Part shown: piece by piece, positions 1-8,597 of the stretch
Layout of the letters: the number at the start of each line of letters is the position of its first letter
Numbering within the stretch: the first letter of the stretch is position 1
NCBI RefSeq assembly: GCF_000244915.1
Contig: NZ_CM001442.1
Span: forward strand, 6,956,012-7,020,011
Origin: Bradyrhizobium sp. WSM471
Lineage (GTDB): Bacteria > Pseudomonadota > Alphaproteobacteria > Rhizobiales > Xanthobacteraceae
Reading direction: 5' to 3'
DNA length: 64,000 nt
The notes under the pieces: generated by a model
What the model saw: the letters and a program-made list of their open reading frames with translations, nothing else
What the model was told of the DNA's origin: nothing
The model's database searches: none
Position numbers and translations under genes: made by a program

Positions 1-491
1 TCGCCGGCCACGCTTTCACGACGGGCAAGATCACCCGCCGCAGTTCGGAGCGCGTGCTGCCGAACACGCTGGTCGAATTCGGCATCAAGGACGGTCTTGG
101 CTGCAGCGTAGGGCACTACCTGCCGGCCGAGATGGACGGCAAGATCGTCGCAGACGAACACATCCACGAGCACGCGACCTGCTTCAACGTCAAGGATTTG
201 GGCCTCGTCGTCATCTCGTCCTGCGGCCATGTCGGCATCGTCAATTCGGTGAAGCAGGCGCAGGAGGTCTCCGGCATCCAGAAGGTGCACGCCATCGTCG
301 GCGGCTTCCATCTCGGGCCGGCGCCGAAGGACTATCTCACGCAGGTCGTCGGCGAGATCAAGGCGCTCAACCCCGATGTCGTCGTGCCCATGCATTGCAG
401 CGGGCTCAACTTCGTGCAGGAGGCGAGCGCCCAGATGTCCGACAGGGTGGTGGTGACGACGACCGGCAGCCGCCTCACCTTCGGGCTGTGA
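1..491 (+). CDS. MBL-fold metallo-hydrolase, C-terminal part (gene cut by window edge)
   Basis: The gene enters from the left edge. The frame is open from base 3 and ends at a TGA at 489-491, leaving 162 visible residues, so the usual N-terminal HxHxDH zinc motif lies outside the window. The visible part fits the metallo-beta-lactamase fold: a CGHVGIVN box, which carries a metal-binding histidine in this family, and a later GGFHL box with the last histidine. The GGFHL form is typical of the branch related to archaeal dihydropterin-type MBL proteins, so a small-molecule hydrolase is more likely than a beta-lactamase. The substrate cannot be told. It overlaps the next gene by one base (TGATG), which suggests coupled translation. 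Confidence 0.85.
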   Translation, partial: AGHAFTTGKITRRSSERVLPNTLVEFGIKDGLGCSVGHYLPAEMDGKIVADEHIHEHATCFNVKDLGLVVISSCGHVGIVNSVKQAQEVSGIQKVHAIVGGFHLGPAPKDYLTQVVGEIKALNPDVVVPMHCSGLNFVQEASAQMSDRVVVTTTGSRLTFGL

Positions 492-1102
492 TGCTGCGCT
501 TTGCCTGCTGGCTCGGCCTGGGGCTGGCGCTCGCGCCAGCCTGCGCGGGTGCTGCGGCGGCACGCTCGGCCGCGGAGACGATGGACATCCTGATGTGGAA
601 CAGGGAGCCGGTCGGCGGGCCGTTCGCGCTCACCGATCATGCCGGAAAGCCACGCACCGACCGCGATTTCCGAGGGATGCTGATGCTGGTCTATTTCGGC
701 TTCACCTACTGCCCTGATGTGTGTCCGACCGACCTGATGGCGATCGGACAGGCGCTCGAGCGGCTCGGTCCGGATGCCGACGCCGTGCAGCCGGTCTTCA
801 TCACACTCGACCCCGAACGCGACACAGCCGAGCATCTTGCCGAATACGTGCCGCTGTTTCACCCGCGGCTGCTCGGGCTGACCGGCAGCCTTGACGCAAT
901 CGGGACAGCGGCGGATGCTTACAAGGTCTATTTTGCCAAGGTGGCGAACGGCAAGAATGCCGACGACTACACCGTCGACCACACCGCCTATATCTACCTG
1001 ATGGATCGCGACGGAAAGTATCTCGGATTTTTTCCGCCGGGCACATCGGCCGAACGCATGGTCGAAATCATCCGGCCGCGGCTCGCGATGCCGCAGCGTT
1101 AG
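491..1102 (+). CDS. SCO1/SenC family copper chaperone
   Basis: This 203-residue protein belongs to the SCO1/SenC family, periplasmic thioredoxin-fold proteins that deliver copper to the CuA site of cytochrome c oxidase. An N-terminal hydrophobic stretch (about residues 3-24, ending in an alanine-rich region) looks like a signal peptide or anchor. The copper ligands are visible: a CPDVC motif with Cys74 and Cys78, and a histidine at about residue 164 in DYTVDHTAY. I chose the ATG at 491, which overlaps the stop of the MBL gene, because an upstream in-frame extension would be low-complexity sequence ahead of the signal peptide. The pairing with the MBL hydrolase suggests an operon. No oxidase genes lie nearby. 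Confidence 0.9.
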   Translation: MLRFACWLGLGLALAPACAGAAAARSAAETMDILMWNREPVGGPFALTDHAGKPRTDRDFRGMLMLVYFGFTYCPDVCPTDLMAIGQALERLGPDADAVQPVFITLDPERDTAEHLAEYVPLFHPRLLGLTGSLDAIGTAADAYKVYFAKVANGKNADDYTVDHTAYIYLMDRDGKYLGFFPPGTSAERMVEIIRPRLAMPQR

Positions 1103-1144
1103 GCCCTCACGGTTCAGCCCTCACCGCGGATCTCCGGCGTCCGC

Positions 1145-1378
1145 CTATTGGCGCCCGTGCGCGCGCAATAACTTCTCGCCGTCCTCCGTCACCGCGATGA
1201 CCAGCCCGAGGCCGGCAATCGTCTCGCGCGCGACGTAGCCGCGGTCGGCGGCGTCTTCCCAGATGGTGAGGCGAGGGCACGAGGTTTTCCAGGTCGCGAT
1301 CACCTCGGCATAGGCGCGCGGCTCGCGCGCAACCCATTCGACGAAGTCCAGCACCAGCGGGTCGGCAGTCTCGCTCAT
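1145..1378 (-). CDS. Small conserved hypothetical protein (77 aa)
   Basis: This 77-residue soluble protein begins with an acidic segment containing DFVEWVAREPR. Its C-terminal end, VTEDGEKLLRAHG, resembles the last strand of a small winged-helix fold. I do not recognise a named family. Its ATG overlaps the stop codon of the upstream TauE-type permease (ATGA at 1375-1378), so the two are read as one unit and this protein is probably made in step with the transporter. A role as a small DNA-binding or adaptor protein is a guess from the end motif only. Confidence 0.7.
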   Translation of the reverse strand: MSETADPLVLDFVEWVAREPRAYAEVIATWKTSCPRLTIWEDAADRGYVARETIAGLGLVIAVTEDGEKLLRAHGRQ

Positions 1379-2154
1379 TGCAAACCTCCCTTGTCGAAGG
1401 CTGCCAGCACGGGCGTGCGGACCAGCAGCCAGCTGCCATAGGCGATATAGTAGCAGGCGATGGTGGTGATCAGCTTCATCGACCAGGCCACGAATTGCTG
1501 GTCGGTCATGGCTTCGAGGATGCGCCGCGCCAGCGTGGTGCCGAGCATGGATGCTGCGATCGCGACGGCCGCGATCACGGGATCGAGCGTCGCGGCCTGG
1601 TCGATCACGCCGCCGAAATAGATCAGTTTGATGAAATGGCTGACGAGCTGGCACATCGCCTTGGTCGCTACCTTCTCGCGCCGGCCGAAATCGCCACCGA
1701 GGAAGAAGGTGTCGAGCAGCGGTCCCGACACGCCGGTCATCAGCATGAGGCCCATGCAGATCGTGCCGTAGACGGTGCCCTGCCAGAGTCGATCGGGATC
1801 CGGCTTGATGTTGGCGGGGAGCAACCGCGCCATGAACGGCGTGATGCCGAGCAGCAGCAGCGCGACCGGCTTGTCCGGCACGTAGCGGGTGAGCGACCAC
1901 GCCGCGAGCGCGACGGCCGCGCCGGCCATATAGTTCGCGACCGGCCGCCAGCGGATATGCGCGCGCCAGAGGAACGCCCGCCAGCCGTTGGAGGCCATCT
2001 GCGTGATCGCATGCAACACCATCGCGGTCGGCAGCGGCATCAAGGCCAGCAACACGCCGATCAGGATCAGCCCGCCCGCCATGCCGAACAGCCCCGACAG
2101 GAACGCGGTGCCGACCATCAGCAATCCAAGGGCAGCGATCATGATGGGCGTCAC
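1375..2154 (-). CDS. Sulfite exporter TauE/SafE family membrane permease
   Basis: This 259-residue, strongly hydrophobic protein has about seven or eight predicted membrane helices. The first helix carries the GLFGMAGG motif found near the start of TauE/SafE (DUF81) permeases. The family moves anions such as sulfite, sulfoacetate or other organosulfonates across the inner membrane; the substrate here is unknown. The gene is first in a two-gene minus-strand unit and overlaps the 77-residue hypothetical gene by four bases. A palindromic repeat separates it from the divergent LysR gene, so control by that LysR protein is possible but unproven. Confidence 0.88.
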   Translation of the reverse strand: MTPIMIAALGLLMVGTAFLSGLFGMAGGLILIGVLLALMPLPTAMVLHAITQMASNGWRAFLWRAHIRWRPVANYMAGAAVALAAWSLTRYVPDKPVALLLLGITPFMARLLPANIKPDPDRLWQGTVYGTICMGLMLMTGVSGPLLDTFFLGGDFGRREKVATKAMCQLVSHFIKLIYFGGVIDQAATLDPVIAAVAIAASMLGTTLARRILEAMTDQQFVAWSMKLITTIACYYIAYGSWLLVRTPVLAAFDKGGLQ

Positions 2155-2198
2155 GCGATGTCTCCGGTGGTGGCATGTAACGGACGCAAAGGTGCTTC

Positions 2199-2350
2199 AC
2201 TCCCTCTCCCCGCACGCGGGGAGAGGGTGGGGTGAGGGGGAGTCTCCGCAAGGGAGCCAGCAGTGGGACTCGCGGAGAGTCCCCCTCACCCGGAATCCAA
2301 GCTGCGCTTGGATTCCGACCTCTCCCCGCACGCGGGGAGAGGCGAAGGGC
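2199..2350. repeat. Palindromic intergenic repeat, family R1, copy 1
   Basis: This long interrupted palindrome starts with CCCTCTCCCCGCACGCGGGG and ends with a second CTCTCCCCGCACGCGGGGAG arm. Inner segments GACTCGCGGAGAGTCC and GAATCCAAGCTGCGCTTGGATTC are also self-complementary. A second copy at 11640-11788 shares the GGACTCGCGGAGAGTCCCCC core and the GACCTCTCCCCGCA end. It sits between the divergent TauE and LysR genes. Such elements are common between Bradyrhizobium genes and usually lack coding content. Confidence 0.85.
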
Positions 2351-2466
2351 ACCGCCTCCGCTTCAGCAAATCAGCCTGGATTACGCCGATATTTCTGCCC
2401 CGCTTGCCCCGTCTACGCAAACTGAGTTATCTTGGCCTGGCATCAGCTTTCCTGAGGGTCGGTCAT

Positions 2467-3384
2467 TTGCGGCGCTTGCTGTTTCTCAACGGCATCAAGG
2501 CATTCGAAGCCGCCGCGCGGGCCGGGAGCTTTGCCGCGGCCGGCCTCGAGCTGAGCGTATCGGCAGCCGCCGTCAGCCGCATGGTGCACATCCTGGAAGA
2601 ACGGCTCGGCGTCGCGCTGTTCGAGCGCAAGGCCAACAGGCTGCTGCTCACGCAGGCGGGCCGCGCCTATCAGAGCGGGCTGACGCCGATTTTCGACGCG
2701 CTCGCGAGCCTCACGGCCCAGGTGACGGCGCCCTCGAGCGTCCGCGTGCTCACCATCGGCATCGGCCACACCTTCGCGATGCGCTGGCTGATCCCGCGCC
2801 TGTCGGAGTTTCGCAACGAGGAGCCCGACATCGAGGTACGCTTCACCACCGGCGGTGCGTCGGTGCCGTTCGGCGAGGACTGGAGCTGCGGCATCCAGCT
2901 CGGCACCGGCGACTGGCCGGGGCTGGTGGCCGAGCCGCTGTTCGCCGGCGACCTTACGCCGGTCTGCGTGCCCCGCCTCGCCTCCTCGCTGAAGCGCCCG
3001 GCCGATCTTAGGGGACCGAGCCTGATCCGGGTTGCGCATTCGCCCGAGGACTGGCCGATCTGGCTCAGGGCCGCGAACCTCGCGCGCATCAACGCGCGGG
3101 GGCCGGAGTTCCAGTTCTACGGCCAGGCGCTTCAGGCCGCCGCCGACGGGCTCGGCATCGCCATGGGCATCCGGCCCTATATCGACGACGATCTCGCCGC
3201 CGGCCGGCTGGTGGCGCCATTCGAGCTCTCGGTGCCCAAGGGCATGCGCTGGTACCTGCTCTATCGCAGCTTCCAGACCGAGCAACGCGACTTTGCCGCG
3301 TTCCGCCGCTGGATCATGCGCGCGGCGTCGGAACCCGCCGCCCGTCCCGTCCGGCGGACCGGCCGCACCGGCGCGCGGAACTGA
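2467..3384 (+). CDS. LysR-type transcriptional regulator (GcvA-like)
   Basis: This 305-residue regulator has an N-terminal winged helix-turn-helix (about residues 6-63), seen in FEAAARAGSFAAAG and in LEERLGVALFER followed by LLLTQAG. A LysR substrate-binding domain follows. The sequence style is that of the GcvA/AmpR branch. I placed the start at the TTG at 2467, which gives the short LRRLLFLNGIKAF leader normal for this family; no ATG lies close by in frame, and a longer upstream reading would run through the R1 repeat. It is divergent from the TauE-type permease, the usual arrangement for a LysR target. The basic, arginine-rich tail of about 20 residues is unusual and may be unstructured. 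Confidence 0.88.
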   Translation: MRRLLFLNGIKAFEAAARAGSFAAAGLELSVSAAAVSRMVHILEERLGVALFERKANRLLLTQAGRAYQSGLTPIFDALASLTAQVTAPSSVRVLTIGIGHTFAMRWLIPRLSEFRNEEPDIEVRFTTGGASVPFGEDWSCGIQLGTGDWPGLVAEPLFAGDLTPVCVPRLASSLKRPADLRGPSLIRVAHSPEDWPIWLRAANLARINARGPEFQFYGQALQAAADGLGIAMGIRPYIDDDLAAGRLVAPFELSVPKGMRWYLLYRSFQTEQRDFAAFRRWIMRAASEPAARPVRRTGRTGARN

Positions 3385-3508
3385 CGCTGCGACCGGACCT
3401 TGGGCAAAAAAGCCGGCCGCTTGTGAACGGCTTCACATCCCAGAATCCGCAAACGTGGTCCCCTGACCCTCCAACAAGGCGCTCGAACAAAACATTTTGG
3501 GGACTGCA

Positions 3509-3736
3509 ATGACGACCCTCTACGACGGCTTTGACATCGAATCCTTCGAAGCTGGCAAGGGGCTGTGGCACGCCCGTATCCGGCGTGCCGATTTCAGCCC
3601 GGTTGCCATCGACGGCGTGCTGTTTCCGGCCATGGAAGTCGGCTTCGCCTGGCCCGATCCCGATGCCGCGATTGCCCATGCCAAGCATCACATCGATCGC
3701 TTCCGCCGGCGGGCCGACGACAGCGACGACGAATAA
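3509..3736 (+). CDS. Small conserved hypothetical protein (75 aa)
   Basis: This short soluble protein (75 residues) has a conserved-looking core with aromatic residues and ends in an RRRADDSDDE-type charged tail. I know no named family for it. The ATG at 3509 is preferred to the TTG four codons upstream because a GGGGA element lies just before it. That GGGGAC (3499-3504) could pair with GTCCCC at 3458-3463, so the ribosome site may be partly hidden in the leader; this is inference. The next small gene on the same strand starts 58 bases downstream and may share the transcript. Confidence 0.65.
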   Translation: MTTLYDGFDIESFEAGKGLWHARIRRADFSPVAIDGVLFPAMEVGFAWPDPDAAIAHAKHHIDRFRRRADDSDDE

Positions 3737-3794
3737 GCGAGCGGGACTGCAGGCGAACCAAGGAACGGCGCAGGGTCAAAGGGGGAGACCGGTC

Positions 3795-4025
3795 ATGTCA
3801 GTCATCGAATTCGAAGACACGTCGCGGCCGAGGATTTACACCCGCAATGTGTTGTCCAGCTGCCCGGAATGCGACGGCGATCTCACGGTGCTCCGCGTGA
3901 TCGGCGGCCGTGCCGGATGCGAGTATTGGGCCATGCGCTGCACCGATTGCGGCGGCATCCATCTCGACATCCTCGAGCCGCATCAGGCAGCCGGGGACAA
4001 TGAGGGACCGTCGCCGGCGGCGTGA
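3795..4025 (+). CDS. Small zinc-ribbon-like hypothetical protein (76 aa)
   Basis: The protein is 76 residues long and contains two cysteine pairs, CPEC and CTDC, about 28 residues apart. This spacing fits a one-zinc ribbon. A GGGGGAG ribosome site at 3781-3787 decides the ATG at 3795; the frame is open much further upstream but that part is out-of-frame sequence of the preceding gene. The C-terminus is acidic and probably disordered. Zinc binding is inferred from the cysteines; the function is unknown. Confidence 0.7.
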   Translation: MSVIEFEDTSRPRIYTRNVLSSCPECDGDLTVLRVIGGRAGCEYWAMRCTDCGGIHLDILEPHQAAGDNEGPSPAA

Positions 4026-4133
4026 ACCGCAATATCCGTGATCCCAAGGCTGCTGCCAACCTGCTGTCAGCAGTCTGATCCGGGAAGGGCTTTCGCCCTT
4101 TCCTGAGAGGCGGACTCGCCCCATATTCGGGGC

Positions 4134-7112
4134 ATGGCGAAGAAACCTGCATCCTATGAAAAATCCGGCAAATCCCCCAAGACCAAGGCTCCGAAAGCGA
4201 AGGCGCCAAATTCCAAGGCGTCTCGCCCCGACGTGCAGCCGATCGGGCCGGCGCTGGCCGAGTTGCTCAATCCCGCGATCAATCGCGGCGATGCCGGGCT
4301 CGGATCGGGCACCGGCCTGCAGCCGCCGCCGGACAATTCGCGCGACCGCCGCTCCGGGGGCGAGGCCGCCGCGCATCGCGCGCGCGCTTCGACGCCGAAG
4401 GAGTTTCCGCAGGACAATACGAGGCCGATGCCGCTGCGGCCCAATCCGCAGCCGCCCGGCGCCCGCGACGCGGGCTTTGGCGAGGCGCCGCAGGCCAATT
4501 ACGGAACCGCGGCCACGATCCCGACGCTCGATCCCGAACTGGCCCGTCAGCTCGGCCTTCCCACCGAAGAGGACGATGCCGAAGCCCTGGCGCGCCCGCC
4601 GCGCAGCAAGATGGAGGCGCTCGGCGTCAAGGCGACGGCCGACGCGCTGGAATCGCTGATCCGCGAGGGCCGGCCGGAGTTCCGCAAGGACGACGGCTCC
4701 ACGAGGGTGTGGACCCCGCATCGGCCGCCGCGCCCGGAGAAGTCCGAAGGCGGCGTGCGCTTCGAGATCAAGTCGCATTACGAGCCGCGCGGCGACCAGC
4801 CGACCGCGATCGCCGAGCTGGTCGAGGGCATCAATCGCAACGACCGCTCGCAGGTGCTGCTCGGCGTCACCGGCTCCGGCAAGACCTACACCATGGCCAA
4901 GGTGATCGAGGCGACGCAGCGCCCCGCCATCATCCTGGCGCCGAACAAGACGCTCGCCGCCCAGCTCTATGGCGAGTTCAAGAGCTTCTTCCCCGACAAC
5001 GCGGTCGAATATTTCGTCAGCTATTACGACTATTACCAGCCGGAAGCGTATGTCCCTCGCACCGACACCTACATAGAAAAGGACTCCTCGATCAACGAGC
5101 AGATCGACCGCATGCGCCATTCGGCGACGCGCGCGCTGCTCGAACGCGACGACGTCATCATCGTCGCGTCGGTGTCCTGCATCTACGGTATCGGCTCGGT
5201 CGAAACCTACACCGCGATGACCTTTGCCCTGAAGAAGGGCGAGCGCATCGACCAGCGCCAGCTGATCGCCGACCTCGTCGCCCTGCAGTACAAGCGCACC
5301 CAGGCCGATTTTACCCGCGGCACATTTCGCGTGCGCGGCGACGTCATCGACATCTTCCCGGCGCACTATGAGGACCGCGCCTGGCGCGTGAACCTGTTCG
5401 GCGACACCGTCGAGACCATCGAGGAGTTCGACCCGCTCACCGGCCACAAGCAGGACGAGCTCGAATTCATCAAGATCTATGCCAACTCGCACTATGTGAC
5501 GCCACGCCCGACGCTGGTGCAGGCGATCAAGTCGATCAAGTCCGAATTGAAGATGCGGCTGGACCAGCTCCACGACCAGGGCCGCCTGCTGGAAGCGCAG
5601 CGGCTGGAGCAACGCACCACCTTCGATCTCGAGATGATGGAGGCGACCGGAAGCTGCGCCGGCATCGAGAACTATTCGCGCTATCTCACCGGGCGCCTGC
5701 CCGGCGAGCCGCCGCCGACGCTGTTCGAATACGTGCCCGACAACGCGCTGGTGTTCGCCGACGAGAGCCACGTCACGGTGCCCCAGATCGGCGGCATGTT
5801 CCGCGGCGACTTCCGCCGCAAGGCGACCCTCGCCGAATATGGCTTCCGGCTGCCCTCCTGCATGGACAACCGCCCGCTGCGCTTCGAGGAATGGGACATG
5901 ATGCGGCCGCAGACGATCGCGGTCTCGGCCACGCCCAGCGCCTGGGAGATCAACGAGAGCGGCGGCGTGTTCGTCGAGCAGGTGATCCGGCCGACCGGCC
6001 TGATTGATCCGCCCGTGAACATCCGCCCGGCCCGCACCCAGGTCGACGATCTCGTCGGCGAGGTCCGCGCCACAGCCCAGGCCGGCTATCGCTCGCTGAT
6101 CACGGTGCTGACCAAGCGCATGGCGGAGGACCTCACCGAATATCTGCATGAGCAGGGCATTCGCGTCCGCTACATGCACAGCGATATCGACACCATCGAA
6201 CGCATCGAGATCATCCGCGATCTGCGCCTCGGCGCGTTCGACGCCCTGGTCGGCATCAATTTGCTGCGCGAAGGCCTCGACATTCCCGAATGCGCGCTGG
6301 TCGCGATCCTCGACGCCGACAAGGAAGGCTTCTTGCGCAGCGAGACCTCGCTGATCCAGACCATCGGCCGCGCCGCGCGCAACGTCGACGGCAAGGTGAT
6401 CCTCTATGCCGACCAGATGACCGGCTCGATGGAGCGCGCCATCGCCGAAACCGACCGCCGCCGCGAGAAGCAGGTCGAGTACAACACGGCGCACGGCATC
6501 ACGCCGGAGAGCATCAAGAAGTCGATCGGCGACATCATGAACAGCGTCTACGAACGCGATCATGTGCTGGTCGAGATCGGCGGCCACGACATGACCGACG
6601 ACGTCATCTCGATCGGCCACAATTTCGAGGCCGTGCTCGGCGATCTCGAGACGAGAATGCGCGAGGCCGCCGCCGATTTGAACTTCGAGGAAGCCGCGCG
6701 GCTGCGCGACGAGGTCAAGCGCCTGCGCGCCACCGAGCTCGCGGTGGTCGACGATCCCACGGTCAAGCAGCGAACGGTGCAGGGCAAGGCCGGCGCGTAT
6801 GCGGGCGCGAAGAAATACGGCGACGCGGCCAATTTGCCGGTCAGCGCCATGAAGAAGAAAACCGTGAGCTCCGCGCTGAAGGCGAGCGGCGGCGGCAGCG
6901 GCTCGAAGGTGCACAAGCCCCATCTCGACGAGATGCACGGCCCGGAATCCCTGCCCTATCGCGGCGACCGCGCGCTGCCCTCAAAGCCGTTCGGCGGCGA
7001 GAGCCGGATCATCCAGCCGACGGACTCGCGGCAGTCGGGCCCGGAGTTCGGGCCATCGCCGCGGTCGAGCGGAGGGGCGCCGGGGCATAGAGGTGGGTGG
7101 AAGAAGAGGTAG
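4134..7112 (+). CDS. uvrB: Excinuclease ABC subunit UvrB
   Basis: UvrB is the damage-verifying helicase-like subunit of nucleotide excision repair; it receives DNA from UvrA and recruits UvrC. The Walker A motif GVTGSGKT is at residues 244-251, followed by the beta-hairpin region [12 protein letters not shown], the DESH box, and the C-terminal UvrC-binding motif in [16 protein letters not shown]. At 992 residues it is some 300 longer than the E. coli protein: about 205 extra residues at the N-terminus and a tail of about 100 at the end, both low-complexity. The leader contains two hairpins, 4083-4103 and 4118-4133, the second abutting the ATG. I found no LexA-type GTTC direct repeat upstream. 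Confidence 0.97.
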   Translation: MAKKPASYEKSGKSPKTKAPKAKAPNSKASRPDVQPIGPALAELLNPAINRGDAGLGSGTGLQPPPDNSRDRRSGGEAAAHRARASTPKEFPQDNTRPMPLRPNPQPPGARDAGFGEAPQANYGTAATIPTLDPELARQLGLPTEEDDAEALARPPRSKMEALGVKATADALESLIREGRPEFRKDDGSTRVWTPHRPPRPEKSEGGVRFEIKSHYEPRGDQPTAIAELVEGINRNDRSQVLLGVTGSGKTYTMAKVIEATQRPAIILAPNKTLAAQLYGEFKSFFPDNAVEYFVSYYDYYQPEAYVPRTDTYIEKDSSINEQIDRMRHSATRALLERDDVIIVASVSCIYGIGSVETYTAMTFALKKGERIDQRQLIADLVALQYKRTQADFTRGTFRVRGDVIDIFPAHYEDRAWRVNLFGDTVETIEEFDPLTGHKQDELEFIKIYANSHYVTPRPTLVQAIKSIKSELKMRLDQLHDQGRLLEAQRLEQRTTFDLEMMEATGSCAGIENYSRYLTGRLPGEPPPTLFEYVPDNALVFADESHVTVPQIGGMFRGDFRRKATLAEYGFRLPSCMDNRPLRFEEWDMMRPQTIAVSATPSAWEINESGGVFVEQVIRPTGLIDPPVNIRPARTQVDDLVGEVRATAQAGYRSLITVLTKRMAEDLTEYLHEQGIRVRYMHSDIDTIERIEIIRDLRLGAFDALVGINLLREGLDIPECALVAILDADKEGFLRSETSLIQTIGRAARNVDGKVILYADQMTGSMERAIAETDRRREKQVEYNTAHGITPESIKKSIGDIMNSVYERDHVLVEIGGHDMTDDVISIGHNFEAVLGDLETRMREAAADLNFEEAARLRDEVKRLRATELAVVDDPTVKQRTVQGKAGAYAGAKKYGDAANLPVSAMKKKTVSSALKASGGGSGSKVHKPHLDEMHGPESLPYRGDRALPSKPFGGESRIIQPTDSRQSGPEFGPSPRSSGGAPGHRGGWKKR

Positions 7113-7162
7113 GGGCGCGGAGCGCCGGCGCCGCCCATGGTTATTGATGGCGGCGTCCGAAC

Positions 7163-7528
7163 TCACCCCACGCTTGCCGCCAGCAGCGACAGCAGCAGCA
7201 CTGAGGCCACCAGTTGCATCGACGTCGCCGGCTTGGCGCGCCAGCGGGCGATCTTGTCGGAGAAGGACATGCTGGCGTCGAAGAACAGCGGTTCGTAGGC
7301 GTTCTTTGCAAAGCTCGGGAATGTCGATCCCGCCCAGGTGGCGAGACAGCTGTAGAAAATCGACGCCATCGCGATGGTGAGGACATGATTGCCACCGCGG
7401 TCATGTCCCAGCAGCTTCACCATCAGCGACGCCGCGGCGAAGATCGGGAAGCCCTGCAGGATCGCGGTGAGCGCAAAGCCTTCGAGCCAGTTGAGCGGGC
7501 CAGATTTCGACGCGGTGATGAAGGGCAT
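7163..7528 (-). CDS. Membrane protein of unknown function, paralog A
   Basis: This 121-residue protein has about three hydrophobic segments: one near residues 19-40, one in the middle and one at the extreme C-terminus. It is a paralog of the gene just upstream: both share a WLEGFALTAIL/ALEGLALTATL segment, a YEPLFF/YEPKFF segment and a final run after SMQL/SLQL. The two genes are tandem on the minus strand with only seven bases between them, so they probably form a two-gene operon and could make a hetero-oligomer. I do not recognise the family. The ATG at 7528 is preceded by GGGGTGAT, a plausible ribosome site. Confidence 0.72.
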   Translation of the reverse strand: MPFITASKSGPLNWLEGFALTAILQGFPIFAAASLMVKLLGHDRGGNHVLTIAMASIFYSCLATWAGSTFPSFAKNAYEPLFFDASMSFSDKIARWRAKPATSMQLVASVLLLSLLAASVG

Positions 7529-7535
7529 GATGCGA

Positions 7536-7922
7536 TCACCCCACGCTCGCCGTCACCACGGCCATCACCGACAGCAGCAGCACGATGGTCATCAGTTGCA
7601 GCGACGCGACCGGCTGGGTGCGCCATGCGGTGATCTTGTCGGCGAGCGACAGATGGGCCTCGAAGAACTTCGGTTCGTAGATGGTCTTGAAGAGGTGCGG
7701 GAAGCTCGGCCCGAACGTCACCGCAAGCAGCGCATGGGCGAGCGAGGCGATGGCGACGAAGATGGCGACGCCGGGATCGCCGACCAGGTCGTGATTGCCG
7801 ACCAGCTTGAGCAGGAAGGCGGCGGCGGCGAAGGTCGGGAAGCTCTGCAGCGTCGCGGTCAGCGCGAGGCCTTCGAGCGCGTTGTGCAGGTTGGACTTTC
7901 TGACTCTGGCGATGGCGGCCAT
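7536..7922 (-). CDS. Membrane protein of unknown function, paralog B
   Basis: This is the first gene of the tandem pair and encodes 128 residues. The start is set by an AGGGAGA ribosome site seven or so bases before the ATG at 7922; a frame extension further upstream lacks such a site. Hydrophobic segments lie near residues 16-38 and 50-68, with a C-terminal one ending in AVVTASVG. The conserved soluble loop YEPKFFEAHLSLADKI matches the partner's loop closely. Nothing in the sequence shows catalytic residues. Envelope or inner-membrane location is inferred from hydrophobicity only. Confidence 0.75.
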   Translation of the reverse strand: MAAIARVRKSNLHNALEGLALTATLQSFPTFAAAAFLLKLVGNHDLVGDPGVAIFVAIASLAHALLAVTFGPSFPHLFKTIYEPKFFEAHLSLADKITAWRTQPVASLQLMTIVLLLSVMAVVTASVG

Positions 7923-8040
7923 GGCACGTCTCCCTGATGACATGCGGATGAATCTAGCCGCCATCAGGGAGGCCTGATGTGAGATGCGTCACGCCCATTT
8001 CCTCTGCGGGAACAAGGGGCGCGCCCGGAATGACGAAGGA

Positions 8041-8283
8041 TTACAGCTTGCCCTGCCCGTTCACCCGGCTCTGCTGTTGCCGCTGCCTCTCCTGCTCTTG
8101 CTGCTCCTTGGCATGATGGCGGCCGTAGAGGCAGCCGGCGGCTGCGCCGAGGACGCCGTGATGGCCGGCATAGTGGCCGGCGACGCCGCCGACGACGGCG
8201 CCCTTGATGCAGCCCTTGGCGTTGGCGGCGGAGGTCGCGCCACAGATGAGAAGTGCGGCGGCGATGGCGGCGAGGGATTTCAT
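8041..8283 (-). CDS. Small exported glycine-rich hypothetical protein (80 aa)
   Basis: The 80-residue product starts with a signal peptide (about residues 1-22, ending SAANA), followed by a glycine/alanine-rich stretch with AVVGGVAGHYAGHHG. This looks like a short glycine-zipper membrane segment. The tail is rich in glutamine, glutamate and arginine. Two cysteines, in KGCIKG and AGCLYG, could form a disulfide. The start at 8283 follows a CGGAGAC ribosome site. A GGAAC-N17-CGTT match lies about 35 bases upstream of the start, which would place it in the EcfG general-stress regulon. Function is unknown. Confidence 0.75.
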   Translation of the reverse strand: MKSLAAIAAALLICGATSAANAKGCIKGAVVGGVAGHYAGHHGVLGAAAGCLYGRHHAKEQQEQERQRQQQSRVNGQGKL

Positions 8284-8597
8284 GGATCGATGTCTCCGAA
8301 GGCGGTGTCGCGCTCTCAACGGGCGCGGGCCTGTCAGGGTTCCCCGCCTTCGCTGCCGCGCGCGGCCGCACCCAGTGCTTCCCACGCGCCCCTTTGCTTC
8401 GCGCGCCCATGCAGCCGAACGCCACGCGAATTCGTGCAGGGACGCGTTCGCTCAACCTTTAATTGCAGCCATGAACCTGGCATTGCGCTTGCGCGTCATA
8501 CGTCAGCAATATCCCCTGTGGTTTTGCGGATTGCCGGTGTCCGAGGCCGCGCGCTAGCTTTGCGCGAACTCCACACGGCCAACGAGGGACGGGCGGA
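8284..8597. other. Intergenic region, 314 bases, divergent promoters
   Basis: This stretch separates the minus-strand glycine-rich gene from the plus-strand NTF2-like gene. It contains the EcfG-type promoter match at 8318-8343 reading leftwards. The rest is GC-rich with no credible small gene, no clear terminator and no repeat matching the families elsewhere in the window. The plus-strand promoter could not be placed. Confidence 0.6.
8318..8343 (-). promoter_or_regulatory. Candidate EcfG-type (general stress sigma factor) promoter
   Basis: Read on the minus strand, GGAAC (8343-8339) is followed after 17 bases by CGTT (8321-8318). This matches the alphaproteobacterial EcfG consensus GGAAC-N16/17-CGTT. 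The -10 element is 35 bases from the start codon of the glycine-rich exported protein gene. The match is exact at both boxes, but it is a sequence call only. Confidence 0.55.

Noticed and set aside
4026..4133. Search for a LexA box before uvrB
   Set aside because: No GTTC-N7-GTTC or related direct repeat was found. The two hairpins are noted in the uvrB entry instead.
3798..6938. A very long open frame on the minus strand (over 1000 codons) opposite uvrB
   Set aside because: It lies exactly antisense to a well-supported UvrB gene and is a product of high GC and codon bias. Its translation is arginine- and histidine-rich and has no domain-like features.
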